Assembly: GCF_031198435.1 (NCBI RefSeq)
Contig: NZ_CP133548.1
Location: forward strand, 2,824,001 to 2,888,000
Reading direction: 5' to 3'
DNA length: 64,000 nt
DNA from: Pleionea litopenaei
GTDB taxonomy: Bacteria; Pseudomonadota; Gammaproteobacteria; Enterobacterales; Kangiellaceae
Position 1 is the first letter of the stretch. Each line of letters opens with the position of its first letter. Below are positions 16,972 to 29,191 of the stretch, one piece after another. The notes below the pieces were generated by a model, which searched no databases, was not told the DNA's origin, and worked only from the letters and a program-made list of their open reading frames with translations. Position numbers and translations under genes: made by a program.

Positions 16972-17225
16972 TGCTTTTTTATCCAGTAACAGTAAGGAAC
17001 CTCTAGGGTTTCTGATGCGAGCAATTGGTGATCCATAAACTGGCAAAATTTTGGTATATCACGAGTCGTTGAGGGATCATCGGCAGTCACTTTTAAGATC
17101 TCACCAGAATTGAGTTCTCGTATGGATTTTCGAATCATCATTACGGGTTCTGGGCAAATGAGCCCAAGAGCATTTAACTCTTTATCGACCACTATGTCTT
17201 GTGGTGAATTGCTGGCGTTTGGCAT
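16968..17225 (-). CDS. tusA: TusA-family sulfur carrier
   Basis: 85-residue sulfurtransferase/sulfur carrier. The active cysteine is in the family motif [16 protein letters not shown] near residue 24, and the two-strand, two-helix pattern ([18 protein letters not shown]) is intact. In E. coli TusA relays sulfur for tRNA 2-thiouridine and other pathways. The gene is convergent with alkB and the two stop codons overlap. No other tus genes are in the window, so TusA versus a close paralogue cannot be separated. Confidence 0.85.
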   Translation of the reverse strand: MPNASNSPQDIVVDKELNALGLICPEPVMMIRKSIRELNSGEILKVTADDPSTTRDIPKFCQFMDHQLLASETLEVPYCYWIKKH

Positions 17226-17401
17226 AAATTCCGCCTCGGAAAACTGGGTTCATCGTGCACTGGATGCAAACCAAGATGTCGAATTTGGAATGCACACTAT
17301 TCATCGCTGATTATAATAGATTCTTGTGATGGTCTAAATGGTCTCTAGTGCATTAGGTGGCGTTTTAGTCGAGGTCCAGCTAGCCACCATTCGGTCATAC
17401 T

Positions 17402-17902
17402 CTAATCAAATAAGGTTTGTTGTTCTTGGTTGAGTAAAGGATAGAGCACGTCGACGACTTGCTGGGTTTGCCGTGTTTCTTTGAGTCGAATCTTCATATG
17501 TGATTGCCGCAACTGCAGCATTTGTTGAGTGGTAAATGACTCTTGTGTTTGTTTAAGTTGACGCAACTGTTGGCGCCGCTTGATCCGGTTTTCAACTTGC
17601 TCAAGCAGTGTGAGCTTGAGTTTGTTCCAAGCCGGTTGTTGTTCAGGCGTCAAGTTTAGGTGTGCTGCGAGAGTTTCGAGTCGTTGCTCAGCCTGCTCGC
17701 GTTTTTGTTGGAAGGCTTGTGAGAAGTAATCAATGAATTCTTGATCGGCAAAGTTCTCGTTGAGTTCGTTGATGGCATGCGCAAAGCCGCTGCCGAACAA
17801 TAGGCTCAAGCAACTTAGCCGGCACAGCCAAGCACGCCGGAACTTCGACCATGAGCTATCGATGGTGAAAAGGTCTTTTGATCGTTTGAGTTTCCTTGGC
17901 AC
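17402..17902 (-). CDS. Spy/CpxP-like periplasmic protein (LTxxQ motif)
   Basis: 166-residue exported protein. After a basic N-terminus there is a signal peptide ending near GSGFAHA. The mature part is almost all helix, with the LTPEQQPAWNKL motif (LTxxQ) and a glutamine- and arginine-rich coiled region. These are features of the Spy/CpxP family of periplasmic chaperones and regulators of envelope stress. Start is a GTG with AAGGAA five bases upstream. No CpxRA-type genes are adjacent. Confidence 0.68.
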   Translation of the reverse strand: MPRKLKRSKDLFTIDSSWSKFRRAWLCRLSCLSLLFGSGFAHAINELNENFADQEFIDYFSQAFQQKREQAEQRLETLAAHLNLTPEQQPAWNKLKLTLLEQVENRIKRRQQLRQLKQTQESFTTQQMLQLRQSHMKIRLKETRQTQQVVDVLYPLLNQEQQTLFD

Positions 17903-18015
17903 CTTATTTCCTTAGTGACTGATTAATCCATTGATCGTGATGTGGCCGTATACCTATGTCGGCTCGATTGTCTCCTGCTGACACATTTGTCTCAAGCAAT
18001 CACGATAGTCTCCTG

Positions 18016-18054
18016 TAAAAAGAGGGTTTAACTCAATTCTCGTTTAACCCTCTT
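18016..18054 (-). terminator. rho-independent terminator after the symporter gene
   Basis: Minus-strand stem AAGAGGGTT / AACCCTCTT (9 bp, loop of about 17 bases) followed by a short T run, about 70 bases after the symporter stop. The long loop lowers confidence. Confidence 0.55.
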
Positions 18055-18123
18055 CTAGTCTATCGCTTCTATCGATACTGCACTGTGTAATTTGACACAG
18101 TTACTGTGCGTCTTAATGCCAAT

Positions 18124-19581
18124 TTAGCTTTCTGAAACAGGATCCGCCATTGTTTTGTCGGGCACATTTTTGTTAGGTATCACCAAGCTAACCACAATCA
18201 TGGCAATGATCGCGGCAAAAAAACCGTAGAAATGCGGTGGTATCGGTGAGTCTGTGAGAATAAACTCCAGCGGCAACCAAACCAGTAAACCGGCAACAAT
18301 GGAGGCGATGGCGCCAGCGTTACTGGAGCGCTTCCAATAAATTCCTGCCACTAAAGGAACCAGTGCCATGACTAAAGTGACTTTGTATGCACTTTCTACC
18401 ATATGATGAATGCTGGTTTGTTGCTGCAACGACCATAACGAATAGCCGACAACCAAAAAGCCGAATGCCAAGACGGTCGCTCGCATTAACCACAATAACT
18501 GTCGATCGTTGAAGTTTTTATTGTGAATAAACGGTCGAATGACATTTTCTGAAATGGTGACAGCGGGAGCAAGTAATGCACCACTGGCGGTACTCATAAT
18601 GACGGATAGAAGTGCCCCAAAAAATATTACTTGAGCATACAATGGCATGTGTCCGATGATAAAACTTGGCAATACCATTTGTGGATCTTGCTCGCTGATG
18701 CGACTCATCGCTTCTGGCTCAACGATGAAAGCGGCGTAGGCTAAAAATAAAGGTACAGCAGCAAAGGCTAGGTAAGCGATTCCACCGAGAATAGAACCCC
18801 AAACGGCTATTGATTCCGTTTTTGCAGAGTTCGCTCGTTGAAAAGTATCTTGTTGAGGTATCGAGCCTATGCCCATGGTGAGAAACCCGGCGGTGAAGGT
18901 TATGATGGAGGCCCAGGTTAACTCAGGCCAGAATTCAAATTTTCCTGCAGCAGCAGCATGCTCAACCACCGGAGAAACTCCACCGGTTAAGTCAGATACC
19001 AACACCGCAATCCAAATTAATCCGGCAACAATCACGATCATTTGAACAAAGGTCGTGATCGCTACCGACCACATACCGCCGAACAAGGTGTAAACTAAAA
19101 CGATGGCTGCGCCAATAACAACACCTAGCGGCATACCAATGGCACCATCGGTTAATACATTTAACACTAATCCTAACGCTGTGATTTGAGCAGATACCCA
19201 ACCTAGATAACTGATGGCTATGGCTAGCGCGACAGCGACCTCAACATTCTGCCCAAAACGATTACGATAAAAATCGCCAATGGTTAATAATCCTTGTCGA
19301 TATAGCGGGCGAGCGAAAAACAAACCAAAGAAGATCAAGCAAAAGGTAGCACCGAAGGGATCTGAAATGAGTCCGCCTAAGTTTTCTTCGACGAAGGTAC
19401 CAGGAATACCTAATACGGTTTCTGCACCAAACCAGGTTGCAAACACCAAAGCAACCACCACTGATATGGGTAGATGTCGTCCGGCATTCACGAAATCTCG
19501 AGAGTTATTGACCTTGGTGCCACCATAGATTCCAAGGGCGAGTGAAAGCACCAGATACACAATTACAAAGCCCAATAACAT
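18124..19581 (-). CDS. sodium:solute symporter family protein
   Basis: 485-residue inner-membrane transporter of the SSS family, with about thirteen hydrophobic helices. Family features include ATWFGAETVLGIP early, GGMWSVAITTFVQM in the middle and SVIMSTASGALLAPA later. It probably couples Na+ entry to uptake of a small solute; the substrate cannot be read from sequence. ATG with GGGAG nine bases upstream. It stands alone, with no paired sensor or short subunit. It differs from the PutP-like transporter at 47053-48456. Confidence 0.85.
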   Translation of the reverse strand: MLLGFVIVYLVLSLALGIYGGTKVNNSRDFVNAGRHLPISVVVALVFATWFGAETVLGIPGTFVEENLGGLISDPFGATFCLIFFGLFFARPLYRQGLLTIGDFYRNRFGQNVEVAVALAIAISYLGWVSAQITALGLVLNVLTDGAIGMPLGVVIGAAIVLVYTLFGGMWSVAITTFVQMIVIVAGLIWIAVLVSDLTGGVSPVVEHAAAAGKFEFWPELTWASIITFTAGFLTMGIGSIPQQDTFQRANSAKTESIAVWGSILGGIAYLAFAAVPLFLAYAAFIVEPEAMSRISEQDPQMVLPSFIIGHMPLYAQVIFFGALLSVIMSTASGALLAPAVTISENVIRPFIHNKNFNDRQLLWLMRATVLAFGFLVVGYSLWSLQQQTSIHHMVESAYKVTLVMALVPLVAGIYWKRSSNAGAIASIVAGLLVWLPLEFILTDSPIPPHFYGFFAAIIAMIVVSLVIPNKNVPDKTMADPVSES

Positions 19582-19696
19582 AACCAAGCGCTCCCATCAG
19601 TCGCAGCGTAAAAAGGGGCTAATATAATTCAGATTGCGGTTGTTTTGCGAACAATAAATTCGTTCGTTACGGACAAATTAATTAATGGAGAGAAAG

Positions 19697-19724
19697 TAGA
19701 GTCCCTGAAAGATCAGAGACTCTA
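19697..19724 (-). terminator. probable terminator after fadA
   Basis: Minus-strand stem of about 11 bp with one wobble pair (AGAGTCTCTGA / TCAGGGACTCT) and a short loop, 21 bases after the fadA stop, followed by a pyrimidine-rich tract. Weak U-tract. Confidence 0.6.
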
Positions 19725-19744
19725 ATGGAGGATTAACGAGCTAG

Positions 19745-23079
<3,335 letters not shown>

Positions 23080-23197
23080 GTTATTGACTCCATCCTGTAC
23101 AGAGAAAGTGAAAAACCTCTTATGATCAGAGGCTTATAATTTTGATTCGGTTCAGTATGCACCTTTTTGGTACACTATTGCACTGCATTAAAGCTTC

Positions 23198-23225
23198 ATA
23201 GTAACACAGTTAACTGGTCAGACAA
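23198..23225 (-). promoter_or_regulatory. candidate fadBA promoter
   Basis: Minus-strand -35 TTGTCT (23220-23225) and -10 TACTAT (23198-23203), spacer 16 bases. The -35 lies inside the FadR-like operator, the geometry of a repressed promoter. The leader to fadB would be about 115 bases. Confidence 0.5.
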
Positions 23226-23228
23226 GTG
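23212..23228. promoter_or_regulatory. FadR-like operator
   Basis: Sequence AACTGGTCAGACAAGTG is close to the known FadR site (core TGGTCNGACC / palindromic ACTGGTCNGACCAGT). It sits over the -35 of the candidate fadBA promoter, consistent with repression of beta-oxidation relieved by long-chain acyl-CoA. The match is read directly; that this organism has FadR is inferred. Confidence 0.65.
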
Positions 23229-23414
23229 GTTGATCAGTCGCCGCGTTTTACGTCTGACGAAGTTCCAATAGCTTAGCCAAGCTCTATGATTAGGTAAATC
23301 CTAAAAATGAATATTCAGTAGGGTTTGGGGTGTGTAGAACCCTGCTTATTCCAGCGCGATAGTTCCACTGTGCCTGTCAAATCGGAGGGTGGTTTTCCCG
23401 GCTATAGCATTCTG

Positions 23415-23420
23415 TATAAT
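23415..23420 (+). promoter_or_regulatory. candidate -10 element for pepQ
   Basis: Perfect TATAAT about 65 bases upstream of the pepQ start. The -35 is weak. Confidence 0.35.
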
Positions 23421-23486
23421 GTGCCCTGGTTTATTTATTCTAGTGTTGGTTGTTTTTTACAGCTGACCCATGGCAAAAGGTGTTTT

Positions 23487-24815
23487 ATGGCAATGATTAT
23501 CGAGACTGGCTATTCACAACATATTGAGGCGCTACTCAAGCGCTACCAACAGTTGTTGGCTGAACATAATTACGATTACCTAGTGATTCCTTCCGGTATG
23601 CCCATTCGAAAATACCTTGATGACATGGATTACCCATTTAAAGTTAATCCGCACTTTAAAGCACTGCTTCCGCTGACCGATCATCCACATTGTCAGATTA
23701 TTATTCCTCAGACAGGAAAACCTCAGTTGCTTTATTATCAGCCAGTTGATTTTTGGCATACAGTGCCGGCGGATCCCAGTGGTGCTTACACCGAGTTCTT
23801 TGAGATCCAATTAATTGCCCGCCCCGAGCAAGCATTACCTTTAATTCCTAAGGACGGGCGCGTGGTTTTGATGGGTCGAAAAGAAGGTGTGTTGGAGGCC
23901 GTTAGTTTTTCAGCACAAAATCCAGAGTCACTGGTTTATCCTTTGTATTGGGATCGCGCGTATAAGTCGGCTTATGAAGTTGAATGCATCTGGCAAGCCA
24001 ACCGACTCGCGGCAAAAGCGCATAACGCAGCGCGTGACGAGTTTTATCGAGGTGGAAATGAGTTTTCAATCAATAATGCCTACTTAGTGGCCGCCAATGC
24101 GTTAGAAAATGACATGCCCTATGGGAATATTGTCGCACTGAATCAGAATGCGGCTATTTTGCATTACACCGACTGTCAACGGACCACTCCGAACAAACAT
24201 TTTTCGTTTTTAATCGATGCTGGGGCTGAAGTGAATGGCTATGCGTCAGACATCACGCGTACCTATTCCTACGCAAAGAATGATGAATTTGCCGACCTTA
24301 TTCAGGCAATGGATGAGATGCATTTGAACTTGTTAGAACAGATCAAGCCGCAACAATCTTACGTTGATTTACACGTACAAGCGCACCATCGTATTGCTGA
24401 CATATTAAAACGCTTTGATTTTGTTACAGCATCGGCTGACGCACTGGTTGAATCTGGCGTTTCAAGTGCATTTTTCCCGCATGGTTTAGGGCACCAACTA
24501 GGCTTGCAAGTGCACGATGTTGGCGGTCATCAAAGTGAGAAAGCGGGGGGCACAACACCACCTCCGCAAGAGCATCCGTTTCTACGTAACACGCGAACGA
24601 TCGAGCAGCATCAGGTGTTAACCGTTGAACCGGGTTTGTACTTCATTGACAGTTTACTAGATGATGTAAAGCAAACGGATCTCAATGATGCGATCAATTG
24701 GGAAAAGATAAATCAGTTTAAAGTCTTTGGTGGCATACGTATCGAGGATGATATTTTAGTCACCGCAGATGGGCATCGTAATTTAAGTCGCGAAGCCTTT
24801 GCTGAAGTTGAATAA
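23487..24815 (+). CDS. pepQ: Xaa-Pro dipeptidase PepQ
   Basis: M24-family dinuclear-metal peptidase that hydrolyses dipeptides with C-terminal proline; the family includes the organophosphorus acid anhydrolases of marine Alteromonas. Metal ligands are visible in LIDAGAEVNGYASDITRTY (two Asp), FFPHGLGHQLGLQVHD (His), LTVEPGLYF (Glu) and FGGIRIEDD (Glu). The ATG with AAGG six bases upstream gives 442 residues, the normal length. A longer N-terminal extension is not supported. It is followed by yigZ after 11 bases. In E. coli pepQ and yigZ also adjoin the fadBA genes. Confidence 0.95.
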   Translation: MAMIIETGYSQHIEALLKRYQQLLAEHNYDYLVIPSGMPIRKYLDDMDYPFKVNPHFKALLPLTDHPHCQIIIPQTGKPQLLYYQPVDFWHTVPADPSGAYTEFFEIQLIARPEQALPLIPKDGRVVLMGRKEGVLEAVSFSAQNPESLVYPLYWDRAYKSAYEVECIWQANRLAAKAHNAARDEFYRGGNEFSINNAYLVAANALENDMPYGNIVALNQNAAILHYTDCQRTTPNKHFSFLIDAGAEVNGYASDITRTYSYAKNDEFADLIQAMDEMHLNLLEQIKPQQSYVDLHVQAHHRIADILKRFDFVTASADALVESGVSSAFFPHGLGHQLGLQVHDVGGHQSEKAGGTTPPPQEHPFLRNTRTIEQHQVLTVEPGLYFIDSLLDDVKQTDLNDAINWEKINQFKVFGGIRIEDDILVTADGHRNLSREAFAEVE

Positions 24816-24826
24816 ACGGAAAATAA

Positions 24827-25438
24827 ATGGCTGGTTATTCGGTTCCTAAGCAAAATGTAGAGGTGGAAGAGGTTATTAAAGGTAGTCGATTTATCACCCG
24901 ATTGGTGAATGTCGATACGGTCGACAAAGCGAAAGGCTACCTAAAATCTTTGCGTGAACAAGAACCAACGGCAACGCATCATTGTTGGGCTTATATCGTT
25001 GGCAATCCTCAGTCAACAACCCTGATTGGTTGTTCAGACGACGGAGAGCCGGCAGGCACAGCAGGTAAGCCGATGCTCAATGTGCTGCAACATTCCGACG
25101 TTGGTGATTTAATAGCCGTTTGTACGCGTTATTATGGCGGTACCAAGTTAGGAACCGGTGGACTCGCTCGCGCCTATGGTGGCGGTGTAAAACTCGCGAT
25201 GGAACAGCTTGATACTTGCGAGAAAATCAATAAAGTAGAACTTGTTTTAAATGTTGCGTATGAGTGCGGGAAAGATCTCGAGCATATCGTCGCACAATAT
25301 GATGCAGAAATTTTAAATACCGAGTATCTTGAGGCGGTTGAATATAAAATGCTTCTTCCGAGCGAGAATCGTGATCCGTTAGAACAACAATTAGAATTAA
25401 GATTTGGAGACAAAATACAATGGAAATTTATCCAATAA
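24827..25438 (+). CDS. yigZ: YigZ/IMPACT-family protein
   Basis: 203-residue protein with the N-terminal UPF0029/Impact domain. Motifs are THHCWAYIVG, CSDDGEPAGTAGKPML and CTRYYGGTKLGTGGLARAYG, followed by the smaller C-terminal domain. The molecular function is not settled in the family. It is 11 bases after pepQ and overlaps the start of sirB2, so it is part of one unit with them. Confidence 0.93.
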   Translation: MAGYSVPKQNVEVEEVIKGSRFITRLVNVDTVDKAKGYLKSLREQEPTATHHCWAYIVGNPQSTTLIGCSDDGEPAGTAGKPMLNVLQHSDVGDLIAVCTRYYGGTKLGTGGLARAYGGGVKLAMEQLDTCEKINKVELVLNVAYECGKDLEHIVAQYDAEILNTEYLEAVEYKMLLPSENRDPLEQQLELRFGDKIQWKFIQ

Positions 25439-25794
25439 CCAAACATATTCATATGATGTTTGCAGGTCTGTCCCTTTTGGGATTCGTTATTCGTGGGTAT
25501 TGGATGATCAGTGGCTCCAAGATGTTAAACGCCAAACCAGTGAAAATACTACCGCATATCATCGACACAGTCCTGCTGATATCGGCAGTGGTTTTAGTGA
25601 TTGTTACAGGCTACTACCCACTAAAGTTTGACTGGGTTACTTTGAAGATACTTTTGCTTGTTGCCTATATTGTTCTTGGGACATTCGCCCTAAAACGTGG
25701 GAAAACAAAAACGATAAAAATTGTGGCTTTCGTTTTAGCGTTAGTAACCTTCTTTGCAATTTACGGGACGGTTATTCATAAACCAAGCTTCTAA
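25420..25794 (+). CDS. SirB2-family membrane protein
   Basis: 124-residue inner-membrane protein with four helices. It matches the SirB pattern: ITKHIHMMFAGLSLLGFVIR near the start, KILPHIIDTVLLISA in the middle, then WVTLKILLLVAYIVLG and FALKRGKT. Function unknown. The start codon lies inside the end of yigZ, with GGAG ten bases upstream. Confidence 0.88.
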   Translation: MEIYPITKHIHMMFAGLSLLGFVIRGYWMISGSKMLNAKPVKILPHIIDTVLLISAVVLVIVTGYYPLKFDWVTLKILLLVAYIVLGTFALKRGKTKTIKIVAFVLALVTFFAIYGTVIHKPSF

Positions 25795-25807
25795 ACTAGT
25801 TCAGACT

Positions 25808-26041
25808 ATGAAAGCCGCTTTTGATGTCAAATCTTTAGTCAGGCCAGCAATATTGTGCTCGATAACTTGGTTTGCGTTTTATTTTTTAAACCAAAGTATT
25901 GCTCAACTAGGGTCGAGCCAAGAAGATTATATCGTCGATTATGCGACTTATTTATTGGTCGCAAAATGTTTGATTATTGGTGGGATCCTAATCCATGCGA
26001 TTCTTTCTGGTGTTATAAACTCGAGTACTTCCATCAAATGA
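25808..26041 (+). CDS. small membrane protein, unknown function
   Basis: 77-residue product starting MKAAFDVKSL, with two hydrophobic helices (about residues 13-27 and 47-66) around an acidic loop. I do not recognise it. It follows sirB2 by 13 bases on the same strand and is followed by another unknown gene, so it fits the local operon. The ribosome binding site is weak. Confidence 0.5.
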   Translation: MKAAFDVKSLVRPAILCSITWFAFYFLNQSIAQLGSSQEDYIVDYATYLLVAKCLIIGGILIHAILSGVINSSTSIK

Positions 26042-26051
26042 GATCGTAACT

Positions 26052-26519
26052 GTGATTGAAACTATTAATCGATTATTTTCTACATTATCAAGTGCTGCAA
26101 AAACAGCGAAAGCCTTACAAAAGTTGATCAGCGATGTTGATGGTGACGAGCGTGTACTACTCGAAGAGATCAAAGAAAATGCGGGTCTCTGTTGGTTAGT
26201 AACTCAACGAGAAATTGAGCCTAATCGCATTATTCAAGAGTTACAAACGGCTGAATACGATCGAATTATTAAAACGGATTTCGATATCAATCGCCTTAAA
26301 AGAACAAAATTGAAAGAGAGTAAGCGGTATAAAGGAACAGACTTAGAAGTATTTATCGGTAAGTCAACCGCCGATTTAGTCGAAAATATTTACGATCGAA
26401 TTAAAGAGTTAAAGCGAATTCATCGAATCGATCCAGAAATTAAACGTATACGATGGCAAGTTCGATTCAGCAATCTTCATAAGCGAATTTTGTTGTTGCT
26501 TGAACACCTTAAAGGCTAA
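26052..26519 (+). CDS. hypothetical protein
   Basis: 155 residues, soluble, rich in Arg, Lys, Glu and Ile, mostly helical. It begins at a GTG (MIETINRLFSTL). No signal, membrane helix or known motif. Its last 11 bases overlap the convergent ogt gene. It is the last gene of the pepQ-to-here run. Function not assignable. Confidence 0.6.
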   Translation: MIETINRLFSTLSSAAKTAKALQKLISDVDGDERVLLEEIKENAGLCWLVTQREIEPNRIIQELQTAEYDRIIKTDFDINRLKRTKLKESKRYKGTDLEVFIGKSTADLVENIYDRIKELKRIHRIDPEIKRIRWQVRFSNLHKRILLLLEHLKG

Positions 26520-26982
26520 TCATAGATTGCTCTAAGTTAAGCAACTGTTGTTTTAATTGAATACCACCGGCATAGCCAGTTAATGAGCCATTTTTCCCTA
26601 TCACTCTGTGGCAAGGGACAATAATCGCAATCGGGTTTTGACCATTGGCTGCACCAACCGCACGAGCAGCTGTGTGATTATTGAGCTGTATCGCGATGGA
26701 TTGGTAAGAAACCGTATGGCCGAAAGGAATCGAACACAACGCTTTCCAAACGTTTTTCTGGAAGGGTGTTCCGTTCATATTTATCGGTAAATCGAATTCG
26801 AATCGCTGAGAATTAAAGTATTCTTCTAATTGCTTCTTGCATTGATCAATTAGAGGATGAGTCCTCTTCTGTTGAAAATCGGTAAATTTAATTTCTTCGA
26901 TAGCATGCTCTGATGAGCGTATCGAAAACTTACCGAATGGACTCTCAAAAGTATCTTGATAGTAATTCGTTTGAATCCTCAT
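26509..26982 (-). CDS. ogt: methylated-DNA--protein-cysteine methyltransferase
   Basis: Suicide repair protein that takes the methyl group from O6-methylguanine onto its own cysteine. The active-site motif IIVPCHRVIGKNGSLTGYAGG type is present (PCHRVIG), along with AARAVGAANGQNPIA and the N-terminal ferredoxin-like part. At 157 residues it is the single-domain Ogt/MGMT type. It follows the Ada-AlkA fusion gene by 12 bases, a sensible alkylation-repair pair. Confidence 0.94.
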   Translation of the reverse strand: MRIQTNYYQDTFESPFGKFSIRSSEHAIEEIKFTDFQQKRTHPLIDQCKKQLEEYFNSQRFEFDLPINMNGTPFQKNVWKALCSIPFGHTVSYQSIAIQLNNHTAARAVGAANGQNPIAIIVPCHRVIGKNGSLTGYAGGIQLKQQLLNLEQSMISL

Positions 26983-26994
26983 AGAAGTGTCCTA

Positions 26995-28371
26995 TTAATT
27001 AAGTTGTCGCCAAAGCTGAAACGTTAAGTAAGAACGAAAAGGTTGAGCATGACTTGGCGAGTTAATCAGTGAGACCTTCTTTAACGCATTTTTAACGCCG
27101 AGATCGGATGCTAACCAGATATCACTGTCACTTAAGCCTCGCATTTTGAGGTAGTCGATGGTCCAAGGGCCGATGCCTTTGATGTCCGATAATCCAATTA
27201 AAGACTCGTTAAAGTCATTGATAAACCAGCGTGCGAAATTTCTCAGGGTTTCTTTTCTTGCTAAAGGCATTTTTAAGAAAGCGAGTTCTGAATCGGCTAT
27301 TACCTGTGGTGCTGGAAATAGGAAGTGATCGTGAAATGGAGAACCTAGGTTAGTGACTATTTTAGACACTAACTTATGCGCGGCACTGACCGATACTTGC
27401 TGTCCGCAAATAGCGCGAACTCCCGCTTCAAAGATAGACCAGACACTAGGAATGCGCAGACCGGAGTGAATCTCAGCGCTCGGCATTACTTGGCCAATGT
27501 ACCGTTCAATGGTGAAACTGTCACTATCAAGATCAAAGCAGCGACGAAGGTGGTTGGTCAGTCCAAAAATATCCTTCAACTGTTCGCTATCAATGACAAC
27601 ATTCAAACAATGTTGTTTTGTATTCTGACTTACTTTAATAATGCCATGAGTCGACTGATATGCAAATGTTCGGCAATAAACGTTATCTTCGACCCATTCC
27701 AAGCCTTCAACACAACGCATCTTTAAAAACTCAAACATCGCAACCCAGTCGAACGGTGGTCGATAAGCGAGCTGCAACGTCAATGATGTTTCTTTGCCTT
27801 GTACTCTGCGTATTTGTGAGGGAGGTATGGTCATTATTTTCTTGAACACTTCATTAAACCTTCGAACACTGTTAAAGCCGCTCGCAATAGCAATTTCGTG
27901 GATGGGTAGGTGGCTTTCATGAAGTAACTTCTTAGCTAATAGACATCGTTGATGTTGCGCATAATAAGTAGGCGTTATACCAAGGTGCCGTTTAAATAAC
28001 TGACGTAAATATCGATCGCTAATTCCTAGCCGACTGGCAAGCGTGCTGATATCTCCTTCATTTAAAGCACCTTCATCAATCAGTTTTAGCGCTCTTATTA
28101 TCGTGGTGTCAGTACCTTGCCAAGCGGGAGAGCTGGGAGCTGAATCAGGTCGGCACCGTAAACAGGGGCGAAATCCAGCCTGACTTGCTCCGATAGCTGA
28201 ATCAAAATAGGTGACATTTGACTCTTTTGGAGGAGAAGCAGGGCAGATCGGTCGACAATAGATTCCCGTTGTTTTAACGGCGATAAAAAAGCGACCGTCG
28301 AAACGAGCATCACGAGCTAAACGTGCTCTTTGGCAGGTCATCGTATCGAGTTGGCTGGCTTCAGTTTTCAT
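26995..28371 (-). CDS. Ada-like regulator fused to AlkA DNA glycosylase
   Basis: About 458 residues with three modules. The N-terminal Ada zinc domain has the four cysteines in GIYCRPICP and FRPCLRCRP; the first is the methyl-phosphotriester acceptor in Ada. An AraC-type helix-turn-helix follows (ISTLASRLGISDRYLRQLF, then IHEIAIASGFNSVRRFNEVF). The C-terminus is an HhH-GPD glycosylase with LSDIKGIGPWTIDYLKMRGL and the catalytic Asp in WLASDLGVKNAL. It probably both senses methylation and removes 3-methyladenine. It contains no Ada C-terminal methyltransferase, which is supplied by ogt next door. A GTG 24 bases upstream is an alternative start. Confidence 0.9.
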   Translation of the reverse strand: MKTEASQLDTMTCQRARLARDARFDGRFFIAVKTTGIYCRPICPASPPKESNVTYFDSAIGASQAGFRPCLRCRPDSAPSSPAWQGTDTTIIRALKLIDEGALNEGDISTLASRLGISDRYLRQLFKRHLGITPTYYAQHQRCLLAKKLLHESHLPIHEIAIASGFNSVRRFNEVFKKIMTIPPSQIRRVQGKETSLTLQLAYRPPFDWVAMFEFLKMRCVEGLEWVEDNVYCRTFAYQSTHGIIKVSQNTKQHCLNVVIDSEQLKDIFGLTNHLRRCFDLDSDSFTIERYIGQVMPSAEIHSGLRIPSVWSIFEAGVRAICGQQVSVSAAHKLVSKIVTNLGSPFHDHFLFPAPQVIADSELAFLKMPLARKETLRNFARWFINDFNESLIGLSDIKGIGPWTIDYLKMRGLSDSDIWLASDLGVKNALKKVSLINSPSHAQPFRSYLTFQLWRQLN

Positions 28372-28531
28372 GATTCTATTGTAAGCTAAACTCACGTATG
28401 AGCTAGCGGTTTTCGGAACTCAATGTGACTCGAGTGCAGCCAGCTGATTCTCGAACTGAATGCAATAAGTCTATCTAAAAAGCTCCGGTTAACGTAAAAG
28501 AAGACATGTCTAATTCTTGGAATAACTCGGC

Positions 28532-29182
28532 TTGAAGTACTACTCCACGTTACCGTTAACCGCCTTGATAGTAATTATTGGCTTAAGTGTATTAATTGAA
28601 TACTCGATTGTGCCTAGCGGAAGTGAACTGTTAACGATGCTTCGAAACGCAGATACGATGCCGATTTATTGGTTATTGTTTTTGATTATCCTGCTAGAAG
28701 CGATTATTTATGTTGGTTTCTATTTCCCTGGGCAATTCTTCGCAGTGATTATTGTCGTGATAGGTGAATCTACACTTGGCAGTATTGTTAACTTAACATT
28801 AATTATGGTCGCTGCTGCTACCTTGGCTTCATTAATAAACTACAGCCTTGGCCGCTATTTCTTGGCAAACCGACAAGCAAATTCGATTGAAAGCGAATCG
28901 TCGAATTCTATCGAGTGGCGAAAATTACTGCCGGCAATGATACACATCAACGCACTTGCATTTTTTATGTTCAATCACGGCTCGAAGAAAGGGTCGCGTA
29001 AAATTGTATGGGCTTCTGGTCTTATTAATTTACCTTACTATTTATTCCTCGTAGTGGCGACGTCTCTACTCAGCGAACAAGTGATGAAGATTGCAGAAAG
29101 CACCTTCTTAATAGTCGCACTGGTGAGTCTGTGGCTCGGGGTGGCAATGTTTTTCGATTGGCGAAAATACCGAGCGTCATAA
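28532..29182 (+). CDS. DedA/VTT-like membrane protein
   Basis: 216 residues with about five hydrophobic helices. The segment LEAIIYVGFYFPGQFFAVII resembles the DedA re-entrant motif, and a later NHGSKKGSRKIVWASGLINLPYYL resembles the second half of the family core. DedA proteins act in lipid-carrier or phospholipid handling. The start is a TTG; no ATG is available near the front. The assignment is by pattern only. Confidence 0.6.
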   Translation: MKYYSTLPLTALIVIIGLSVLIEYSIVPSGSELLTMLRNADTMPIYWLLFLIILLEAIIYVGFYFPGQFFAVIIVVIGESTLGSIVNLTLIMVAAATLASLINYSLGRYFLANRQANSIESESSNSIEWRKLLPAMIHINALAFFMFNHGSKKGSRKIVWASGLINLPYYLFLVVATSLLSEQVMKIAESTFLIVALVSLWLGVAMFFDWRKYRAS

Positions 29183-29191
29183 GTTAGTGAT

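Larger units (their letters stand above)
23080..23486. other. fadB/pepQ divergent intergenic region
   Basis: About 400 bases between divergent genes. It holds the FadR-like operator and fadBA promoter near 23198-23228 and a perfect TATAAT near 23415. A reading frame continues upstream of pepQ into this region, but it lacks coding character and the well-spaced ribosome binding site is at the pepQ ATG. Nothing else recognisable. Confidence 0.6.

Noticed and set aside
23325-23486. N-terminal extension of PepQ
   Set aside because: Starts far upstream of the ribosome binding site, adds residues unlike any PepQ, and the ATG at 23487 gives the normal length.
25855-26049. Frame overlapping the small membrane protein after sirB2
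   Set aside because: Cys/Arg/Tyr-rich with no hydrophobic pattern; the other frame gives two helices.
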